Assembly: GCA_963773585.1 (NCBI GenBank)
Contig: CAVZBR010000004.1
Location: 806,001 to 870,000, forward strand
Direction: 5' to 3'
Source of the DNA: CAVXJN01 sp963773585
Lineage (GTDB): Bacteria > Pseudomonadota > Gammaproteobacteria > JASBUN01
Length of the DNA: 64,000 bases
Part shown: positions 58,929 through 64,000 of the stretch, one piece after another
Layout of the letters: every line of letters begins with the position of its first letter
How positions within the stretch are numbered: the stretch's first letter is position 1
Notes under the pieces: model-generated
What the model was told of the DNA's origin: nothing
Database searches by the model: none
Seen by the model: the letters and a program-made list of their open reading frames with translations, nothing else
Position numbers and translations under genes: made by a program

Positions 58929-59885
58929 CTACGATTTGTTTTTGTTCTGTTGCGGTTTCGCTTGCTCGTTCTGCGGGTCTTCCGGCGGCTGCTCGTTGAG
59001 CAGCCGCGCCAGGAACGGTTGGCTGGCTTCGCCGAAATAGATCGATCGATGAGGGAATGGAATCTCCACGCCTTGTTCGTCGAAAGCGGCTTTGATCCGG
59101 CGCTGGAACTCGCGCCCCACTTCCCACTGTTTGATGGGTTTTGTCTTCAGTCGTCCCTTGATCACCACGGCGGAATCGCCGAATTGATCCAGGCCGAAAA
59201 TTTCCGCATCTTCGATCATCAAAGCGCCGAAGTGTTCGTCATCGCGCAAGCGTTGCGCCACTTCCTGGATGATGCCGCTCACGCGGTCCACGTCCTCTTT
59301 GTATGCGACGCCGAGATTGAACACGTACGCCGACCATTCCTTGGTCATATTCGACATGGTCGTCACAGCGCCGTTGGGAAATACATGCACGGTGCCGGCG
59401 AGATCGCGCAACACAATGGTGCGAAAATTGATCGCTTCCACGAGGCCGCCCGTGCCGTTGATGACCGCGACATCGCCCACGCGCACCTGATTTTCGAGAA
59501 TCATGAAAAATCCTGAAATGACGTCCCGAACCAGATTCTGGGCACCGAAGCCGATGGCCAAGCCGACGACCCCGGCGCTGGCGAGAATGGGGCCGATATC
59601 GAGACCGAACTCCCGCAGGATGATCAGCAGTACGATGACCCAAAGCATGATGATGATGCCCTGGCGCAATAATCTCACCAAGGTCTCCGCGCGTTTCGCC
59701 GATTCGGTTGGTACTTCCCCCGATTCCTTGCCGCGCTGAAGCAGGCGGTTCTCGAGTCGTTTCAGCAATGCCTTGACGACTAACAACGCGATCCAGAACA
59801 GCACCAGGATCAGCAGCACCCGCAAGGCGCTGAACATGAGCTGCTCCCAATCGATGCGTTCGATGATTTTTGCTAGCACATCCAC
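58929..59885 (-). CDS. MscS family mechanosensitive ion channel
   Basis: 318 aa. Three helices (about 15-38, 72-92, 98-120) with the pore helix GVVGLAIGFGAQNLVRDVISGFF, then the beta domain GDVAVINGTGGLVEAINFRTIVLRD and PNGAVTTMSN, and the C-terminal domain ending VEIPFPHRSIYFGE. Gates on membrane tension to release solutes. A charged, Gln/Asn/Lys-rich tail extends beyond the usual end. Its terminator region is the repeat array. Confidence 0.93.
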   Translation of the reverse strand: MDVLAKIIERIDWEQLMFSALRVLLILVLFWIALLVVKALLKRLENRLLQRGKESGEVPTESAKRAETLVRLLRQGIIIMLWVIVLLIILREFGLDIGPILASAGVVGLAIGFGAQNLVRDVISGFFMILENQVRVGDVAVINGTGGLVEAINFRTIVLRDLAGTVHVFPNGAVTTMSNMTKEWSAYVFNLGVAYKEDVDRVSGIIQEVAQRLRDDEHFGALMIEDAEIFGLDQFGDSAVVIKGRLKTKPIKQWEVGREFQRRIKAAFDEQGVEIPFPHRSIYFGEASQPFLARLLNEQPPEDPQNEQAKPQQNKNKS

Positions 59886-59978
59886 GTTAGGCTCCGATCT
59901 CGATAAATTGTCAGGGTAGTATAAGGGCGCGTTCCGCTAAGGGCTGCACCGTCAACTGCACCGAGTTGTTGGCGCTAT

Positions 59979-61738
59979 TTAAGGTTTGGCCGGAGCGGCC
60001 GCTTGACGTTCGCGTTCGCCCTTAACCAGCCCGAACGACAGCGGCGCGACTTCTTTGCGCACGGGGTTGGGTATGACGCCGATCTTGTGAGCTACCCGCT
60101 CCTGGTCGAACACGAACGCACGCCACACGGCCGGGGCATAACTGGTCAAGGGCAGTGCATCGCCGCCGTGGGGTTGGAGATACATTGCCTGGGCGTGATG
60201 GGATTGCGCATCGACTTCGCGAAACCGGTGGCAGCTGACGCAGCCGTTTTCATAGGTGAACACTGGCCACAACTTCCCGGGAATGTCACGCACCGAAGCC
60301 AATGGGTCATGATCCGTCAAGTGGAAACTCTCCAAAGTGAGGCTGTAGTCCGCGAAAAAGTGCGGGCGCAGGCGCTCCGGTATCGGCTTGCGTAAGTATA
60401 AAACGCGCCCAGGGGGCGCACCATCAGCGGCGGCCGCGGACCGTCGTCGATCCAGGAGTACTCCTGTTTGGCTTGGTAGAACACCGCGAGGCGGAACAGG
60501 TTGCGCTCGTCGTCCAGGCCCACGACGATCACGGGGTCGTACGCAAGCAGGTCGGAGAGTTTGAAGTAGAGTTTTTCTCCGCGCAGATTCGTCGTTACCA
60601 GCCAGTCGCCGTGGCCCACGACATCCGGGTTTTGCGCTTGCAACCAATCCTGTAGCGGAATCGCATGATAGCGCTGCAGCGGCCAAGCGCTGAGCATGTA
60701 TGCGTTGCCTTGCATCAAACCCACCAGTCGCGTGACCAGGCCACGGTCGACCGGGTAGCTTTGGACCAGCGATGGATTTTTCCAGAACGGCTCGGTGGAG
60801 ATCGGCGGGCTTTCCCAAAGGTGGCGTGCGGCATCTCGCGAGGCGAAGAAGTCGCCGCCGCGATCGACGCCGGTGAATGCCAGTATGTAACGCAGGGCTG
60901 GAGCACCTGCACCTGCGCCGGCGAAATCGATCATGCTCAGACGGTTGTTGTGACTGAGCGGGTGAAAGTAGCTTTGCTGATCGCCGGCGCCGCGCAGACG
61001 TTGGGCAAAACGGCGCGATGCCACGGCAATACCCGACAGGTCGTCGGCAGCGCTCAACACCAGAAACGACGGCGCGTTCGCGTGGATGTGCTCGACCGGT
61101 GAGGCGGCACGGCGAACCGCGTAATCGGCGCCGAACGCACGCTGATAGAGCTCCCGTTGGGGTGCTGAATGGATGCCTCGGGCGCTGACGTCGAAAATGC
61201 CGCTGATCACGATAACCCCGGCCAGTTCATCGGGCTGGTGACTGTGGGCCTGAAGATAGCGGGGGTCGAGCGCAGCCAAGGATGCGAGCTGTGCGCCCGA
61301 GGAATGGCCGGCGAGATAGAGGCGTTTGGCAGAATAGCCATACTGCTCGGCGTGTTCCAGCAGCCAGGCCACGGCGCTGGCCACGTCACCGACTTGTGCC
61401 GGATGCCGATGTTCTGGTGCGGCGCGGGTGTGAATCACCGCGACCGCCATTCCGTGTTCCGTCAGGGCCGCGGCGGCGGTGGTGGGCAGTGCGAAACGCG
61501 AGTCCTTGGCCCAGAACCCGCCGGGCACGAACACCAGCACGGGCCGTCCGTCTGCCGCTTGTCGTGGCAAATGCAAGTCCAGCTTCTGGTCGGGAGCGGA
61601 ATGCGCGCCGGCATATGGCAGGCCCTGGAAATCCTTTGCCGTCGTGGGCGCGGCGAATCCGTGCGCACCGACCAGCAACAATACGCATCCGATAAAGGCG
61701 CCCCAAACGCGTATTCGCCGATACGGTTCCCGAGTCAT
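59979..61738 (-). pseudogene. exported alpha/beta-hydrolase fused to a heme-c region, broken by one frameshift
   Basis: The first frame (from 61738) has a signal peptide (IRVWGAFIGCVLLLVGAHGFA), an esterase domain with LVFVPGGFW oxyanion region and nucleophile GHSSGAQLA, and runs on to RPPLMVRP near 60410. It then goes out of frame. The second frame (to 59979) continues sensibly as PGRVLYLRKPIPERLRPHFF and contains a heme-c motif NGCVSCHRF. The break is at a run of five G (plus strand 60412-60416); adding one G joins the frames into a 586-residue protein. This could be a sequencing error, a recent mutation or a slippery site. The hydrolase-cytochrome fusion itself is unusual. Confidence 0.75.
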
Positions 61739-61782
61739 GGCGGCAATGTGGCGTAGTGATGTCAGCAGGTCAACCCCGGCCG

Positions 61783-62472
61783 TCAGCCGCTGCGTCGGAA
61801 GATCAGATCCCAAACTTCGTGTCCCAGCCGTAGACCGCGGCGCTCGTATTTGGTGATGGGCCGATCGCCGCGCGGGGCGAACGAACCGTCGGGTAATTGG
61901 TTGCGCAACTCGTTGCATTCGGTGAGCACCTGCAACATGTGTTGCGCGTAGGGCTGCCAGTCGGTCGCCAAGTGAAAAATGCCGCCGGGCTTGAGCTTCG
62001 ATGCCGCCAGGGACACGAACGGCGCCTGCACGATGCGCCGCTTGTGGTGGCGGGTCTTGTGCCACGGGTCGGGGAAGAACAGGTAAATGCCATCCAGTGC
62101 GGCGTCACCGACGAGCTCGCTCAGCACCTGAACGGCGTCCTGGCAACTTACGCGGACATTGTGGAGCTCGCGGTTCGCCACGTGTTGCAATACCGAACCC
62201 ACTCCGGGGCGGTGTACTTCGATACCGAGAAAATCATGTTCTGGCCGACTGGCGGCCATCTCCAACAACGCCACCCCCGAGCCAAAACCGATTTCCAGGA
62301 ATCGGGGCGCATGCCTGCCGAAGCACTGGTCCAGATCCCATCGGTCCGGAATGTGGTCCAAGCCGTATTCCGGCATCAGGTTGGCCAGGGAACGACGCTG
62401 CGCGTCGGTCATCCTGCCTTCGCGACGGACGAAGCTGCGGATGGGCCGCTGCGGGGTTTCGGACGCCATCAT
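61783..62472 (-). CDS. trmB: tRNA (guanine(46)-N7)-methyltransferase
   Basis: 229 aa. RSFVRREGRMTDAQRRSL near the N-terminus, the SAM-binding FLEIGFGSGVALLEMA, LDGIYLFFPDPWHKTRHHKRRIVQ and the C-terminal ITKYERRGLRLGHEVWDL are all TrmB signatures. Makes m7G46 in tRNA. It lies 68 nt after thiG on the same strand, the conserved thiS-thiG-trmB order. Confidence 0.97.
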   Translation of the reverse strand: MMASETPQRPIRSFVRREGRMTDAQRRSLANLMPEYGLDHIPDRWDLDQCFGRHAPRFLEIGFGSGVALLEMAASRPEHDFLGIEVHRPGVGSVLQHVANRELHNVRVSCQDAVQVLSELVGDAALDGIYLFFPDPWHKTRHHKRRIVQAPFVSLAASKLKPGGIFHLATDWQPYAQHMLQVLTECNELRNQLPDGSFAPRGDRPITKYERRGLRLGHEVWDLIFRRSG

Positions 62473-62540
62473 GGGATGCCGGCGGCGCGGCTACGGCAAC
62501 AGCGCTTATGCGCTACCAGCGGAGCCGCGCGCCGATGTCA

Positions 62541-63353
62541 TCAGAAGAATGTACCGTCGATGGGGGAGGAGGCCGATGCGAAGCGTTTGCGCGGAATGCG
62601 CCCGGCAAGATACGCCTCCCGTCCTGCCTCGATGCCTTTTTTCATCGCCGATGCCATCAGTACCGGATCCTTGGCGCCGGCGATGGCGGTATTCATCAAC
62701 ACCCCGTCGCAGCCGAGTTCCATGGCCAAGGCGGCGTCGGAAGCAGTGCCGACGCCGGCATCCACCAGGATCGGCACGGTGGCATTTTCGACGATGGTGA
62801 GAATATTGTATGGATTGCGAATGCCGAGTCCGGACCCGATGGGCGCCGCCAGCGGCATTACCGCGACACAGCCCATGTCTTCGAACCGCTTGGCGATGAT
62901 CGGATCGTCATTGGTGTACACCATGACTTTGAAACCGTCGGCAATCAATGTCTCGGCCGCTTGCAGGGTTTGCAATATGTCGGGGAACAGCGTTTTTTCG
63001 TCGCCGAGCACTTCCAGTTTCACCAAGTCGTGGCCGTCGAGCAATTCTCGGGCGAGGCGGCAGGTGCGCACGGCGTCTTCAGCCGTATAGCAGCCCGCCG
63101 TGTTTGGCAGAATGGTGTACCGGCTTGGCGGTACGACTTCAAGCAAACTGGGTTCATCGGCGTTCTGGCCGATGTTGGTACGGCGAATGGCGACGGTGAT
63201 GATTTCTGCGCCGCTCGCTTCCGTGGCAAGCCGGGTCTGTTCAAGGTCCTTGTACTTGCCGCTGCCGACCAGCAGACGCGAATGGTAGGCGACCCCGGCG
63301 ATGATCAACGGATCGACGCTGGCTGAGCGTTCGGGTTGCATGATGGTGGACAT
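62541..63353 (-). CDS. thiG: thiazole synthase
   Basis: 270 aa TIM-barrel enzyme forming the thiazole of thiamine from 1-deoxyxylulose phosphate, ThiS-thiocarboxylate and dehydroglycine. RLLVGSGKYKDLEQTRLATE, LVKLEVLGD (Schiff-base lysine) and VDAGVGTASDAALAMELGCDGVLMNTAIAGA are typical. Full length. Cotranscribed with thiS, 42 nt upstream. No TPP riboswitch was recognised ahead of thiS. Confidence 0.98.
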   Translation of the reverse strand: MSTIMQPERSASVDPLIIAGVAYHSRLLVGSGKYKDLEQTRLATEASGAEIITVAIRRTNIGQNADEPSLLEVVPPSRYTILPNTAGCYTAEDAVRTCRLARELLDGHDLVKLEVLGDEKTLFPDILQTLQAAETLIADGFKVMVYTNDDPIIAKRFEDMGCVAVMPLAAPIGSGLGIRNPYNILTIVENATVPILVDAGVGTASDAALAMELGCDGVLMNTAIAGAKDPVLMASAMKKGIEAGREAYLAGRIPRKRFASASSPIDGTFF

Positions 63354-63395
63354 GACGGCTCTCCGAGAGCAAAGGGCTGAGGGCGTCGCGGCTGT

Positions 63396-63596
63396 TCAAC
63401 CGCCGCCGATGGCGCGTACGATTTCGACCCGGTCGCCTTGCTGCAGCAAATGGGCGTCGTAGGTGCTGCGCGGCACGATTTCCAGATTGACCTCGACCGC
63501 CACGCGCTGGCCGGCAAGGTCCAGCAAGTGCAGCAACGCCGCCGCGCTGGTGTGCTCGGGTATCTCACGTTCCTCGCCGTTGACGGTAATGCGCAT
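63396..63596 (-). CDS. thiS: sulfur carrier protein ThiS
   Basis: 66 aa ubiquitin-like sulfur carrier. It starts MRITVNGEEREIPEHTSAAAL and ends VEIVRAIGGG, with the C-terminal glycines that form the thiocarboxylate. Start at 63596 gives the conserved beginning; the frame extends to 63629. Directly upstream of thiG. Confidence 0.96.
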   Translation of the reverse strand: MRITVNGEEREIPEHTSAAALLHLLDLAGQRVAVEVNLEIVPRSTYDAHLLQQGDRVEIVRAIGGG

Positions 63597-63680
63597 TGCT
63601 GGTATTCCGTGATCGGGCCCCAGGGACAAAGGTCCATTTTACAACAACTATGCACCGATTTTCGCGGTTGGGATCAGCAC

Positions 63681-64000
63681 ATGCATTCAGGTACCGAGGA
63701 CGTAATCACCGCGGATGCGGCGGTGACCCTCGACGGATTGTTTCGCCAGCGGCTGCATCGTTCGCCGGATCGGCCCGCCTATCGCAGCTTTGACAAGGAG
63801 GCCAAGCAGTGGCGGGATGCCACCTGGGCGCAGACCGCCGCCGGGATCGCGCGCTGGCAGCAATCCCTTGCCAAAGAAGGGTTGGCGCCGGGCGACCGGG
63901 TCGCTCTCAGTGTCCGCAACTGCTGGGAGTGGGTGCTGTTCGAGCAAGCCGCTTTGGGGCTGGGCCTGGTCGTGGTTCCGCTGTACACGGACGATCGCCC
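63681..64000 (+). CDS. AMP-dependent acyl-CoA synthetase, 5' part
   Basis: The frame from the ATG at 63681 is open to the window end (106 codons). It reads MHSGTEDVITADAAVTLDGL and continues with RSFDKEAKQWRDATWAQ, LAPGDRVALSVRNCWEWVLFEQAALGLGLVVVPLYTDD, the N-terminal pattern of long-chain acyl-CoA synthetases (FadD15 type). The AMP-binding P-loop lies beyond the window. Divergent from thiS across 84 nt. Confidence 0.88.
   Translation, partial: MHSGTEDVITADAAVTLDGLFRQRLHRSPDRPAYRSFDKEAKQWRDATWAQTAAGIARWQQSLAKEGLAPGDRVALSVRNCWEWVLFEQAALGLGLVVVPLYTDDR

Noticed and set aside
63597..63680. TPP riboswitch ahead of thiS-thiG
   Set aside because: Only 84 nt separate thiS from the divergent gene, too short for the element, and no conserved thi-box sequence was seen.

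Overview
This is a GC-rich, densely coded chromosomal window with short intergenic gaps and overlapping operons. It looks like a gammaproteobacterium. The conserved blocks ftsY-ftsE-ftsX-rpoH, rsmD-coaD-ferredoxin-mutM, rpmB-rpmG-radC-coaBC-dut-algC-argB, pyrE/exonuclease III and thiS-thiG-trmB are in arrangements familiar from that class. A phosphoribulokinase gene suggests Calvin-cycle autotrophy, and a cbb3 oxidase operon suggests microaerobic respiration. A sulfur- or other lithotroph of the Chromatiales type would fit, but the sequence alone does not fix the genus. No rRNA, tRNA, insertion sequence, prophage or CRISPR array was seen.

Layout: 1-8.0 kb holds a cbb3 oxidase operon, ccoN(partial)-O-Q-P, then ccoG, a fixH-like gene, the copper ATPase ccoI and ccoS. 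A 29-residue membrane micropeptide and a bidirectional terminator follow. 8.4-13.8 kb (minus) is ftsY-ftsE-ftsX, a double-receiver GGDEF gene and rpoH; rpoH is preceded by a perfect CIRCE operator. 13.8-20 kb (plus) has paired M16 proteases, rsmD, coaD, ferredoxin and ggt. 20-24.2 kb (minus) has an S24-like protein, mutM and a Gld-type ABC exporter operon. 24.3-28.5 kb has a globin-coupled diguanylate cyclase overlapping a hydantoinase A gene, and an EAL-HDOD regulator. 28.7-40.2 kb is mostly housekeeping: desaturase, L33, L28, radC, coaBC, dut, algC, argB, pyrE and exonuclease III.

40.4-56.2 kb is the most accessory-looking part. It holds a 1755-residue protein joining two cyclic-nucleotide-binding domains, a rhodanese domain, about 1000 residues of coiled coil, one membrane helix and a formylglycine-generating-enzyme-like domain. 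It also holds a 351-residue paralogue of the sensory half, a PfkB-Rieske-BASS-ABC operon with overlapping starts, an HDOD fusion, a FIST protein and phosphoribulokinase. 56.2-64 kb has a truncated MscS-like micro-ORF, rlmKL, an array of 142-bp direct repeats, mscS, a frameshifted hydrolase/heme-c gene, trmB, thiG, thiS and the start of an acyl-CoA synthetase gene.

Taken together, respiratory, division/heat-shock and housekeeping operons are interspersed with many second-messenger proteins: two GGDEF, one degenerate EAL-HDOD, one HDOD fusion, two CNB-rhodanese proteins and a FIST protein. The giant sensor protein and its small paralogue are the best candidates for an undescribed signalling system.
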